Source of the DNA: Legionella maioricensis
GTDB lineage: Bacteria; Pseudomonadota; Gammaproteobacteria; Legionellales; Legionellaceae
NCBI RefSeq assembly: GCF_023618015.1
Contig: NZ_JAJKBJ010000003.1
Span: 179,583-243,582, forward strand
Direction: 5' to 3'
DNA: 64,000 nucleotides
The position numbers and the translations under genes were made by a program. A model generated the notes under the pieces. The model saw only the letters and a program-made list of their open reading frames with translations. It had not been told where the DNA came from and did no database searches. Below, in pieces: positions 1 to 8,479 of this stretch. The stretch's first letter is position 1. Every line of letters begins with the position of its first letter.

Positions 1-1
1 G

Positions 2-619
2 CTGGCCACACAAGAACGTTTTGAAATTTTTCTGCAACAAAATCAAGTTGCAGTAAAAAACGATGCCGCACTTTCTTGTATTCCTTGTGGAATGATGGGG
101 GAGCTTCTCTATCTTGATTTTACGGATATCACTCATATTAAATTAATAGGTTATGATTATGATCCCGTTACTTTAGATGAGGCTAAAGACCTTGCTGCAA
201 AGCAAAACTTAGCTCATTTCATAAAGCTTAATCAAGGTAATGCCTGGAAGCTTGATGTGGAAAGCCAATTTGATCTGATTTCCAGTAATGGACTTACAAT
301 TTATGAGCCGGATAATCAGAAAGTTACGGAGCTATATCGCCTGTTTTATAATGCCCTAAAACCTGGTGGAAAATTGGTTACCAGTTTTGTTACTCCTCCA
401 CTATCCCTGACTAATGAATGTGAATGGGATATGACTAGGCTTAATCAGCAGGATTTGTTACTTCAAAAAATTATTTTTGCAGATATTCTTGAGGCGAAAT
501 TTCAATGTTATCGGTCGTCGGCACAAAGTAAACAGCAACTGGAAGTCGCAGGTTTTAAAGACATTCAATTCATTTACGATAAGGCAAAATTATTTCCTAC
601 GGTCCTTGCCTATAAATAA
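2..619 (+). CDS. Class I SAM-dependent methyltransferase, 5' end outside window
   Basis: The reading frame is open from the second base of the window, so this is the C-terminal part (about 205 residues) of a longer protein. Visible features of the Rossmann methyltransferase fold are the glycine motif around IPCGMMGEL, an acidic residue ending the next strand (LIGYDYDP), the motif DLISSNGL, and the post-III motif LKPGGKLV. The substrate cannot be told from this part. An internal ATG at 92 lies after the glycine motif has begun, so it is unlikely to be the true start. The next gene is 309 bases away and has its own promoter-like site. Confidence 0.75.
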   Translation: MATQERFEIFLQQNQVAVKNDAALSCIPCGMMGELLYLDFTDITHIKLIGYDYDPVTLDEAKDLAAKQNLAHFIKLNQGNAWKLDVESQFDLISSNGLTIYEPDNQKVTELYRLFYNALKPGGKLVTSFVTPPLSLTNECEWDMTRLNQQDLLLQKIIFADILEAKFQCYRSSAQSKQQLEVAGFKDIQFIYDKAKLFPTVLAYK

Positions 620-840
620 GGCGAATCCAAAATATTGATGCTCACTTCCGGATGCGGTAGGGAATGAGTATATTACCGTTTTTATCTAAATGTTCTCCGG
701 ATCTTTTTTCTGGATAAGCTAAAAATACCTATTGCTGTTCAAATACCTTTATTCCCCCCTATATCCAATTCCTATTTTTTGACCATATCCAATCTGTTTT
801 CTTCTGAAAACAATAAAAATGCCGTTTTTTTGTCCACATT

Positions 841-873
841 GTTAATGTTTTGTTAATGTTCGGCTTGTATAAT
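841..873 (+). promoter_or_regulatory. PmrA-box-like direct repeat with -10 element
   Basis: Two identical 9-mers GTTAATGTT (841-849 and 852-860) are separated by TT, giving an 11-base period. This resembles the recalled Legionella PmrA box (two cTTAATatT half-sites with a 2-base gap). A perfect TATAAT follows at 868-873, seven bases after the second half-site and 54 bases before the next start codon. In L. pneumophila the PmrA/PmrB system activates many Dot/Icm effector genes. The rest of this 308-base gap is AT-rich and holds nothing else I can support. Confidence 0.5.
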
Positions 874-927
874 TACGCTAGTTAAATACACAAGAAGGGA
901 AGCTACATCATGTAAAGAGGTAATAAA

Positions 928-1602
928 ATGAGAACAGAATATAAAATTGGCGTATGCGTAAAGGAAACTAATCAAGAAAATGGACCTGGGCACGTTTCAG
1001 CTTTACTGATCAAGCAAAAAGAAGGGAAAACTAAAGTGTATCACACGAGCTTTTTCCCTTCTATGTTGGGAAGTATCGTCAATGGAATAACTATAGGTTC
1101 CATACCTGTTAAAGGACTATTAGCTCAAGACCACATGCAAGATGTAGAGGAAGCCGATCATGTTTTAGTTACTTCTATACCTAAAGAACAATTTCAAAAA
1201 GCAAAAGATGGCCAAAAAGAATTTAGTAATGATGTACAGATCGGACGTCGAGTTTATTCGGTTTTTCGTAAGGCAAATCCACTCGCTAACCTTCTAAGTA
1301 AGGTGATTAATGGTGCAGGTGGCGCCCAATCAGTAATAGAAAAACATAAGAAGGAAGGTTATTATCCGCCAGAAGATTACTGCGGTATCCATGTATTTGA
1401 TGACGACCACCCAAAAATTGAAAAAATTCGTGTCGACAACTGTACTAGTTCTGTAACTCATGTTCTACGCAAAGCCGGTTATAACAATTTTCAGAATCCT
1501 GGAATACCAACTGACTTTACTTCTGAGCTGGAAAAACACGGCTTTACTAAAGTAGACAAAGAAGAGTTTGTGAAAGAACATAGTAATTCCTTCGAGTTAT
1601 AA
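928..1602 (+). CDS. Putative permuted papain-fold (NlpC/P60-LRAT-like) protein, effector candidate
   Basis: A 224-residue protein without signal peptide or membrane segment. It has a GHVSALL strand with His22 and, far downstream, an NCTSSVTHVL helix with Cys172. His before Cys is the order of circularly permuted NlpC/P60 enzymes such as LRAT and YiiX, where the Cys starts a helix and the His sits on a strand. Family members are acyltransferases, lipases, amidases or peptidases; the substrate here is unknown. The start has an AGAGG site and lies downstream of a PmrA-box-like repeat. The next gene encodes a second protein with the same His/Cys layout, suggesting ancient duplication. Calling it a Dot/Icm substrate is inference. 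Confidence 0.5.
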   Translation: MRTEYKIGVCVKETNQENGPGHVSALLIKQKEGKTKVYHTSFFPSMLGSIVNGITIGSIPVKGLLAQDHMQDVEEADHVLVTSIPKEQFQKAKDGQKEFSNDVQIGRRVYSVFRKANPLANLLSKVINGAGGAQSVIEKHKKEGYYPPEDYCGIHVFDDDHPKIEKIRVDNCTSSVTHVLRKAGYNNFQNPGIPTDFTSELEKHGFTKVDKEEFVKEHSNSFEL

Positions 1603-1612
1603 CCCCAAATCA

Positions 1613-1648
1613 GGTACATCATATTTAATAATATTAATGTGGTGTACC
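1613..1648 (+). terminator. Stem-loop between the two papain-fold genes
   Basis: An imperfect inverted repeat, GGTACATCATATT pairing with AATGTGGTGTACC when G-U pairs are allowed, around an AT-rich loop. It lies just after the stop codon of the upstream gene. There is no clear U-tract, so it may be a processing or stability hairpin instead of an intrinsic terminator. Confidence 0.35.
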
Positions 1649-1731
1649 TCATTATTCACTTGATTAAAAATTTCATACCTGATACTCAGTAAGCCATAGG
1701 CTCCAGTTTTTCTAATTATAAAAGGATTGTA

Positions 1732-2535
1732 ATGTTTTCATTTCTAAAATCTAAAAAAAATAGGGAAGTTAGTACTCCTCCCTTGGATTTATCTGTTAAA
1801 AAAAATAAAGAAGGTAGTCTTGATATTTCTGATTCACCCTCTCCTGCACAAGAAATAAAACCCGCTGAAGGGCCAAAAGATAAAGATACTTGGGTATTTA
1901 TTTGGAGTATGACTGCAGATAACGTGGGGCATGTCGCAGTACAAATAGGCGGGGCTCAGCCCAAAATGAAGGAGGAGGATCCTGGAGAGTATGCCAGCAT
2001 TCATCCTGATAAAATCCCATCGATGGGATTAACATCAGTATTACCTTTACCGGCCCATATTGCTACAAATCTATCTGAAGATATGGAGAATTTAGGGGGG
2101 GAAAAAAATACAGTTTTTATTGATATGGATGGACCTCGAAATGTAAAACCACATAAAGATTCAGGTCCTTTGCAGCCTGACCGGGTATATCATTTTAAAA
2201 ATCTTGATACTCCTGCAATGAGGGAGCACATTCATAAAACCCATGAAAAGGTAAAAACGGGTGAGGTGAGTTATCAATTATTTCCGAATGTGAATTTGAT
2301 TAAATTTTTTAAAGACAGTTCAGCATTTATTGCTCAAGACCCAGTTGACATTGAAATGCACCGAAAAATATCTGAGAAAAAAGAAAGTACTGAGCAAGCT
2401 TATAATTGCACTACGCTTGTTAGCGACATTTTGAATAAAGGTGGATTGCCCATTAAACACTCTAAGACAAAACCATGGGGTATTACTCCGAATGGATTGG
2501 CAGATGAGATAGAGAGAAAAGGCCCTGGAATTTAA
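1732..2535 (+). CDS. Second permuted papain-fold (NlpC/P60-LRAT-like) protein
   Basis: A 267-residue protein with AAGGA five bases before the ATG. Residues 1-50 are Lys/Ser/Pro-rich and look disordered. The core begins with WVFIWSM, then NVGHVAVQIGG with His67, and ends with NCTTLVSDILNKGG with Cys226. The His-first, Cys-later layout matches the neighbour upstream and fits a circularly permuted NlpC/P60 fold. Overall identity between the two is low, so they are distant paralogs at best. No export signal is visible; the basic disordered N-terminus and the neighbourhood make a host-directed role plausible but unproven. Confidence 0.5.
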   Translation: MFSFLKSKKNREVSTPPLDLSVKKNKEGSLDISDSPSPAQEIKPAEGPKDKDTWVFIWSMTADNVGHVAVQIGGAQPKMKEEDPGEYASIHPDKIPSMGLTSVLPLPAHIATNLSEDMENLGGEKNTVFIDMDGPRNVKPHKDSGPLQPDRVYHFKNLDTPAMREHIHKTHEKVKTGEVSYQLFPNVNLIKFFKDSSAFIAQDPVDIEMHRKISEKKESTEQAYNCTTLVSDILNKGGLPIKHSKTKPWGITPNGLADEIERKGPGI

Positions 2536-2579
2536 TATTAGCCAATTAGAGTATCGTAAGGTACAAATTGTACTTGTAC

Positions 2580-2973
2580 CTATAGGTTGAAAGATTTTTT
2601 ATACTTATAAATCGATAGTTGCGAGTGCATATCAAACCCTAGAGCAGCATCCAGCGCGGATACCATTGGCGTCGCTTGTAAGGCGGTATGTTTCATAGCC
2701 TTGTTTTTTCGCTTCGTTGAGTCTGGCATAGTATAGTGCTGTGCCTATACCTTGTTTTCTGTATTGGATTAAGCTGGGATCAAATTGCTGCTCAGCACTG
2801 TACAACAGCCAATGGGGATTATTAACCAGGGTAAACCAATTACCTTCGTTAGAGACAAATGGGTAACCAAAATAATTAATCCCAAAATGTTCTAACAAAG
2901 GTTCGGCTAGTCGTTTAAATAAGCCAGAGTGCTTGATGCTGGTTTGTTCCACATATCATTGATGGCGTTCCAT
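2580..2973 (-). pseudogene. LuxR-like sensor domain fused to GNAT tail, degraded
   Basis: Read from an ATG at 2973, the frame gives MERHQ, a TGA stop, then YVEQTS and an open 106-codon stretch. Its first half (INYFGYPFVSNEG, LVNNPHWLLY) resembles the ligand-binding domain of Legionella LuxR-type regulators. From QYRKQGIGTALY onward it matches the acetyl-CoA loop (R/Q-x-x-G-x-G/A) of GNAT acetyltransferases. The frame stops at 2632, but the adjacent frame continues with ALDAALGFD, the usual A-x-x-LYEKLGF-like GNAT end, to a TAG at 2580. So there is one nonsense codon, one frameshift, and either a domain fusion or an internal deletion joining two genes. Confidence 0.6.
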
Positions 2974-2984
2974 ATGTTCTTTGA

Positions 2985-4475
2985 TTAAGAGATGCTGTTA
3001 TTGTATTTATTTTCAAAAGAGATTAATTTTTGCTCCAAATTCCATTGTAATGTTGCTTTCTCATTATGAGTAATAAATTCCTTACAGCTATCACTATTTA
3101 AATCCGCACACTCTTGAATCAGTTTGGCCTTGCTGGCATCAGCCCATATGCTTTTACCAGGAACAAAGGCATAGGTTAAGGTATTTCTATTGATTTGTTT
3201 TAATCCTTCATAATCCAATCCCTGCTTAAGAACCGCCGCCACATATTGACGAGTTAGATTTGTTCTTAATACTCCTTCATCGTCAGTAGATAAAACTACA
3301 GGAACACGATGAGAAAGATAAGAATTAAGGGGATGATCGGGACCTGACAGATTAAGTATTTTTAAATTGCTTATGAGATTAATTTCCACAGCTAACTGAT
3401 GTTTTGCCATATAGTTTAAGGTATCCCCAGCTTTGTCTTCATGGGCTATGGCCGCACCATGGCCGATTCGTTGGGCATGACCTGTAAATAATGCATCACG
3501 AATATGATAACCTAAATCTTTAGGTTTCACCGGTCCAGGCTCTAATTCTCCCGCGTGCAGAGAAATGTTTACATTAGGGTATTGTTGATGAAAAAATTGA
3601 AAAATAAGCATTTGTTGGTGGTAATCACGCAAAGAGATAATGCCATCTTCTGGTTCTACTAAATTAACACCTACCAAATTACCTTTAGAGCGTGACACTG
3701 CTTCAAATGCATTGAGCGTTTGGGCAAAAAGATTATCCTTAGATTGTTCACGAAGAGAATAGTAAAGGAATTTTATTTCTACTTTGCAGGGTTCAGCCTG
3801 AGGGTTAGTCTTACATCCTAAATGTTCCCGGGCTTGAGTCAGGGTGCGCTCACTTTCTTCAACGGTCTGGCTAATGTTGTTTTGAAAATCCTTATTAGCC
3901 AATAATAACTTTTTCTTTTCGGCATAAGACGGAATATTCTTTATTAAAGTGCCAAAAAGTGTTGATTGAGCATTATCTGGAATGTCCATTATTTCCAAAT
4001 ATTGCTCTTGTTGCGCTGCTGCTCTTTGAATGACATTGGCCAGTAATGCGGAACGATAATCAAACACTATAGGCATATACTTCATAAAGCCATTGAAAAA
4101 ATGATCGTGTCCTGATTCTTTTCCAGGAATAAAATCCTTCATAGACCAATCTTTTATAATCTGAGAATAAAGCTCCGGTTGATTCAGTATGTCTTTAGAT
4201 TTAACCCCATTGCAGTTGCGGGCAGTTTTGTTCATTGCCAATGTTTTTTTATCTAAACAATAGTCGCCTTTCGAAGCGAGCAACAACATAGTCTCTGGAT
4301 AGGGGCCTCCTGCTAAATGATAGTGCAACTCTCCCCCTTTAGGCATCATTTTAAAAAATGCATAAAGTGCCTTAGGATCTGTTTTTATTTGATTAAAATA
4401 AGAGGTGACGTTGGCTTGTAATGAAGAAATAAAGAAAATACAAAGCAGAGATAGTATTGGTCTAATAAAAGTCAT
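2985..4475 (-). CDS. Exported adenosine deaminase family protein
   Basis: Starting at the ATG that gives MTFIRPILSLLCIFF, the protein has a Sec signal peptide ending near LQA and about 496 residues. Zinc-site motifs of the amidohydrolase fold are present: GELHYHLAGG (HxH), SLHAGE, RIGHG and STDDEGV. The length and signal peptide are like secreted ADGF-type deaminases and unlike the roughly 340-residue cytosolic enzymes. It probably converts adenosine to inosine in the periplasm or outside the cell. An in-frame start 60 bases upstream would bury the signal peptide, so I did not use it. It stands alone, divergent from the next gene. Confidence 0.85.
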   Translation of the reverse strand: MTFIRPILSLLCIFFISSLQANVTSYFNQIKTDPKALYAFFKMMPKGGELHYHLAGGPYPETMLLLASKGDYCLDKKTLAMNKTARNCNGVKSKDILNQPELYSQIIKDWSMKDFIPGKESGHDHFFNGFMKYMPIVFDYRSALLANVIQRAAAQQEQYLEIMDIPDNAQSTLFGTLIKNIPSYAEKKKLLLANKDFQNNISQTVEESERTLTQAREHLGCKTNPQAEPCKVEIKFLYYSLREQSKDNLFAQTLNAFEAVSRSKGNLVGVNLVEPEDGIISLRDYHQQMLIFQFFHQQYPNVNISLHAGELEPGPVKPKDLGYHIRDALFTGHAQRIGHGAAIAHEDKAGDTLNYMAKHQLAVEINLISNLKILNLSGPDHPLNSYLSHRVPVVLSTDDEGVLRTNLTRQYVAAVLKQGLDYEGLKQINRNTLTYAFVPGKSIWADASKAKLIQECADLNSDSCKEFITHNEKATLQWNLEQKLISFENKYNNSIS

Positions 4476-4714
4476 GGTGATTTTTTTGTCTTTCAGTTGA
4501 GAGGAGATTATCGCATAATCTGTCCGAATTCCCAACAGTTTTTATTTTTAATTTGTATTTACAGCTCGAGTGTTGCTTCTAATATAAGACATTGGGGATA
4601 GATAGCGTAGGATAAAGCGATGAATAATTATAGTTGGTTTCTACATGCAATAATGATTGTATTTATTAACTATTCATAGCAGAATATTTTTTATCGTTTA
4701 TTACTCTGGTGAAG

Positions 4715-5833
4715 ATGAATATGACACAAGTACTGCTAAAATCTGCCGTGGCATTCTGCAGTTTTGTTTTATCACTATTGTTAACCGGTTTATATGCTGC
4801 TCCTGGTTTTAATGAAGTAACGGAGAAAAGCCAGGTTGATGTGCATATTGGAATTTATGCTCCATTCTCTAGTAAGCATGCGTTTATAGGCAGGAATATG
4901 TTAGGGGCTATGGAGATGGCTCGTGATCAACTAAAACCTTCGAACGTTCACTATTCATTTTATACCTTGGATAAACTCCCTGAGCATCGTAATCCAATCA
5001 ATACGTTACAAAAATTTATCAAGGTGCATCAGATTAAAGTATTGTTAACCGAAGATTCGGTGAATGGAGCATCATTAGCTGCATTTGCAAAACAAAATAA
5101 TATTATTCATTTTAGTATGGCCAGCGATCCTGCCATTGCTGATGGTAAGAATAATTTTCTGGTCTGGAGCCCCGCTTACGAACAAGCCTCCGTTTTAGTA
5201 AAAAAGCTAAAGCAAAAAAAGGTCAACCAGTTAGGTATCATTACCACGAATCACCCATCGCATGAAATTTTAACACATACCGTAGTGAAGCAATTACAAA
5301 CAGATTCATCCATAAAAATTGCCACCTACGAAAAATACGACACGGGAACCAAGGATTTCTCTGGCCTGATTGATAAAATTAAAGGAAAAAATCCCGATCT
5401 GTATTTCATTATGGCTTCTCCTGAAGATATTGAATTAATTCAATCAGAAATGAAGACAGCCCATATCGATAAACCGGTTACCAGTATTATCCAACGAGTC
5501 ACTCCTAAGGTAATGCAGGTTTTTAACGGTCAATGGTATGTAGATACTCATGAAATGAAACCGGAGTTTGTTAATCAATACCAAGAGGCCAATTTAAATT
5601 ATCCGGTTACTGAAGCAGGCTATGCTTTTGATGTGTTCCATATACTGAATCAGAGCGTCATCATGGCGATGAAAGTCAGACATGACTTTACCAGTCAGGA
5701 TCTTGCGGAGCAAATTCATAATCTGGCATTTGGTACAGGAGTAATGGGGCCTTTCAATTTGGATAAAAATGGGGTTTTGTATACTCAATCTGAGGTGAAG
5801 CAGGTCAATCAAGGGAAGATACAGACTGCCTAG
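4715..5833 (+). CDS. Type 1 periplasmic solute-binding protein (Peripla_BP_6-like)
   Basis: About 372 residues with a hydrophobic signal segment (SAVAFCSFVLSLLLTGLYA), then the LivJ-type start VHIGIYAPFSSKHAFIGRN and the domain-two phrase DTGTKDFSGLIDKIKGKNPDLYF. This fold captures amino acids or other small ligands for ABC importers, or serves as a sensor. No permease or ATPase gene is adjacent, so partner and ligand are unknown. GTG at 4709, ATG at 4715 and ATG at 4721 are all possible starts; GGTGA sits just before the first and is best spaced for the third. Confidence 0.75.
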   Translation: MNMTQVLLKSAVAFCSFVLSLLLTGLYAAPGFNEVTEKSQVDVHIGIYAPFSSKHAFIGRNMLGAMEMARDQLKPSNVHYSFYTLDKLPEHRNPINTLQKFIKVHQIKVLLTEDSVNGASLAAFAKQNNIIHFSMASDPAIADGKNNFLVWSPAYEQASVLVKKLKQKKVNQLGIITTNHPSHEILTHTVVKQLQTDSSIKIATYEKYDTGTKDFSGLIDKIKGKNPDLYFIMASPEDIELIQSEMKTAHIDKPVTSIIQRVTPKVMQVFNGQWYVDTHEMKPEFVNQYQEANLNYPVTEAGYAFDVFHILNQSVIMAMKVRHDFTSQDLAEQIHNLAFGTGVMGPFNLDKNGVLYTQSEVKQVNQGKIQTA

Positions 5834-5841
5834 TTGAAAAC

Positions 5842-5873
5842 AAAAAAAATCAGCAGTTCACTGAACTGCTGAT
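5842..5873 (-). terminator. Intrinsic terminator of ctpA
   Basis: A perfect 11-bp stem (ATCAGCAGTTC with its complement) and a 3-base loop, followed on the minus strand by eight T residues. It lies 25 bases past the ctpA stop codon. On the plus strand the same stem may slow transcription from the binding-protein gene, but there is no U-tract on that side. Confidence 0.85.
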
Positions 5874-5897
5874 TAAGAATTAGTATCGTATTGACGA

Positions 5898-7241
5898 TTA
5901 TCTATTTGCTAAAGCCATGCCTTCTAATACAGTTAATGCGGCATAAAGTTGATAATCTTCATGGATTAAGTCCGCTGTTTTGATATTAGACTTTTTAGCG
6001 GATGTATTTTCAGGATTACTTTTGTTAATTAAGTGTCCACTAAGCTCGGCTTCACTGAATCCTGTTACATCCGCTTTTTTGTTGGCATCTTTAGGAACAT
6101 CCAGCTCTTCTACTACGATATCCGGAATAATTCCTTTAGCCTGAATTGAAGTTCCAGACGGAGTATAGTATAGAGCAGTAGTTAGCTTGATCCCCGTTTT
6201 GCTATCCAGAGGCAATACTGTTTGAACAGACCCTTTACCGAAGCTTTTTGTTCCCAATATTATGGCTCTCTTATTATCTTTTAAAGCCCCAGCAACTATT
6301 TCAGAAGCAGAAGCAGAACCATTATTAATTAAGACGACCATTGGCGCATGATCAATTGCATCTGACGGATTAGGTTTAGCCAAGGCTGTAAATTTTGAGC
6401 CGGGTTGACGTCCTTCGGTATAAACGATCATTTCTGGTTTTCCTGATTTGTCATTACCAAGAAAAGCATCAGAAACCTGGATTGCTGAATCGAGTAGACC
6501 TCCGGGATTATTTCTTAGATCTAACACCAGTCCTTTTAATTTTCCATTAGATTGTTGTTTTAATTGTTCGATCGCCTGGAGCATGTCTTTGGCAGTTAAT
6601 GCCTGAAATTGAGTCAGGCGAATATATCCATAGCCGTCGCTGAGCATTTTACTTTGCACACTTTTAATTTGAATGACTTCACGGATTAAGTCAAAAGTTA
6701 AAGGTTTGCTTACCCCTTTACGTAATACAGTCAGTTCTATAGTCGAACCTGCTTTACCACGCATTAAATTCACCGCATCTTTAAGAGACAGACCTTGCAC
6801 AGACTCTTTGCCTAATTTTATGATGTAGTCACCGGATTTGATTCCTGCTTTGAAGGCTGGAGTATCAACCAGAGGAGTAATAACTTTTACTACACCATCT
6901 TCCATGGTGACTTCTATTCCTAATCCCCCAAACTCACCACTGGTCGATGTTTGCAGTTCTTTGAATTCTTCTTCATTCAAATAGCTGGAATGAGGGTCTA
7001 AACCGCTTAACATGCCACGAATGGCATTATCAAATAATTCTTTGTCATCAATGGGTTTTACATAGTATTTTTTTATTTCACCAATGGCATTAGAAAATCG
7101 TTGGACGTCTTCCAATGGAATTCGTTTCGTATTAGAATTATTTGAGTTCGTTTCATCAGCTGAAAAAGCAGTTAAAGGAAGCATTAAACTTAATGCATAC
7201 ACAACTGCTAAAGTACGTGGAAGTATTTTCTTAATAACCAT
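5898..7241 (-). CDS. ctpA: Carboxy-terminal processing protease, S41 family
   Basis: A 447-residue S41 peptidase with an N-terminal signal sequence, a PDZ domain around residues 100-180 (GGLGIEV, then KAGIKSGDYI), and the catalytic core. Ser311 in NGSASASEI and Lys336 in GTKSFGKGS are 25 residues apart, as in the family's Ser/Lys dyad. It trims or degrades periplasmic proteins and in many bacteria controls peptidoglycan hydrolases. That fits its position after envC on the same strand. The start has GAGGAG five bases upstream. About 90 bases separate it from envC, so co-transcription is likely but not certain. Confidence 0.93.
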   Translation of the reverse strand: MVIKKILPRTLAVVYALSLMLPLTAFSADETNSNNSNTKRIPLEDVQRFSNAIGEIKKYYVKPIDDKELFDNAIRGMLSGLDPHSSYLNEEEFKELQTSTSGEFGGLGIEVTMEDGVVKVITPLVDTPAFKAGIKSGDYIIKLGKESVQGLSLKDAVNLMRGKAGSTIELTVLRKGVSKPLTFDLIREVIQIKSVQSKMLSDGYGYIRLTQFQALTAKDMLQAIEQLKQQSNGKLKGLVLDLRNNPGGLLDSAIQVSDAFLGNDKSGKPEMIVYTEGRQPGSKFTALAKPNPSDAIDHAPMVVLINNGSASASEIVAGALKDNKRAIILGTKSFGKGSVQTVLPLDSKTGIKLTTALYYTPSGTSIQAKGIIPDIVVEELDVPKDANKKADVTGFSEAELSGHLINKSNPENTSAKKSNIKTADLIHEDYQLYAALTVLEGMALANR

Positions 7242-7333
7242 AGCGATCTCCTCGGATGCAAGGCCACAAAATCAGCCGCTTCTTTTTTGTTTTTATTAAA
7301 TATTGAAATGCAATTTGAGTGCCAGAGGCAAAC

Positions 7334-8479
7334 TTAAGACAGCCAGTCTAGCGGGGACACCGCTTTTCCTCTTAGTCTTATTTCAAAGTATAGACCGTTT
7401 TGTTTAATTCCACCGCTATGACCTACACTAGCGATTTGTTCTCTTTGATGAACCATTTGTCCTTTATGTTTGAAAAGCGATTGATTGTGGGCGTATAAGG
7501 TCATAAATCCTTGTCCATGGTCAATGATGAGTAGTAAACCATAGCCTTTTAGCCAGTCACTAAATACAACTTTTCCTGGATAGACGGCAGTAACTACCGC
7601 CCCTTCGTCGGCAAAAAATGTCACCCCTTGATTCATCTTTTGCAGGGTTCTATGTTCAGTTTGTACTGGGAGCGGCAATTTTTTGCGCATCTGAGCGAAG
7701 GGTTTGCTGCTTTGAACAACACTTTGTTGCGTTAATGACTTTAACAAGCGTGATAAGTTGTCTTTGTCTTTTTGAAAGTCTCTTAAAGTGAGTTGATTCG
7801 TTTGAATCTCATGATTCAGAGACTGGATTAAAGTGGTATGATAGCTTTTGTTTTGTTGCAACTGCTGTTGATGTTGGGTCAGTTGTTCTTGTAATCGTTG
7901 GTTTTTACCTAATTCCTTGTGGAGCTTATCTTTGTTTTCATTGATTTTTTTGCGTGTTTCATCGATTTGATCAATTAATTGCTGACGCGATTTAATAATG
8001 TATTGGTAATAAGTCAGAATCCGACTGACTTTATAGGGATTATCCTGATTGAGTAGCCATTTTAGCGGTTGATACTCCCCCATTTGATAACGGGCTCGCA
8101 CATGGCTTGCTAAGAGTTGCTGTTGAGTCGATAACTGTTGATTTAGCGTATTAACTGAAGCTTGCAGCTCGTTAATTTTACGCTCTTTAGCATTCATATC
8201 CAGTTGAATTGAGCGTAGTTTCTGGACACACTCTCCGATTTGTTTTTCTGTTCCGGATAATTCTTTATTTAATACACCCCGTTTATCATGAGCGGAAGCT
8301 AAAATTTGCCGCAGATTATTAATTTTGGTATCTAACTGTTTGAGTTTACTCTGGGTTTGGGCGACAGGGGATGTTGCTTTTGCCTGAGGGCAAAAAGAAA
8401 ACGTCATACTGAGAGCCATTCCATAAAGGTATACGAAACGCTTAGATGAAATTAAGTATTCTTTAATAGGCATGGGCAT
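7334..8479 (-). CDS. envC: Murein hydrolase activator EnvC-like (degenerate LytM)
   Basis: A signal-anchor segment is followed by a long Gln-rich coiled coil (about residues 40-250) and a C-terminal M23/LytM domain. In that domain the zinc ligands are lost: the usual HLHFE is LYFEIR, and the first His/Asp motif is replaced. This is the EnvC arrangement, in which the domain activates AmiA/AmiB amidases during septum splitting instead of cutting peptidoglycan. I chose the ATG at 8479, with TTGGA upstream; an ATG at 8500 is also in frame. Either start overlaps the 3' end of gpmI, so the two are translationally linked. Confidence 0.85.
   Translation of the reverse strand: MPMPIKEYLISSKRFVYLYGMALSMTFSFCPQAKATSPVAQTQSKLKQLDTKINNLRQILASAHDKRGVLNKELSGTEKQIGECVQKLRSIQLDMNAKERKINELQASVNTLNQQLSTQQQLLASHVRARYQMGEYQPLKWLLNQDNPYKVSRILTYYQYIIKSRQQLIDQIDETRKKINENKDKLHKELGKNQRLQEQLTQHQQQLQQNKSYHTTLIQSLNHEIQTNQLTLRDFQKDKDNLSRLLKSLTQQSVVQSSKPFAQMRKKLPLPVQTEHRTLQKMNQGVTFFADEGAVVTAVYPGKVVFSDWLKGYGLLLIIDHGQGFMTLYAHNQSLFKHKGQMVHQREQIASVGHSGGIKQNGLYFEIRLRGKAVSPLDWLS

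Noticed and set aside
1622..1641. Second PmrA-like site (TTTAATAATATTAATG) upstream of the 1732 gene
   Set aside because: The TTAAT cores are 9 bases apart instead of 11, and the sequence is better explained as part of a stem-loop.
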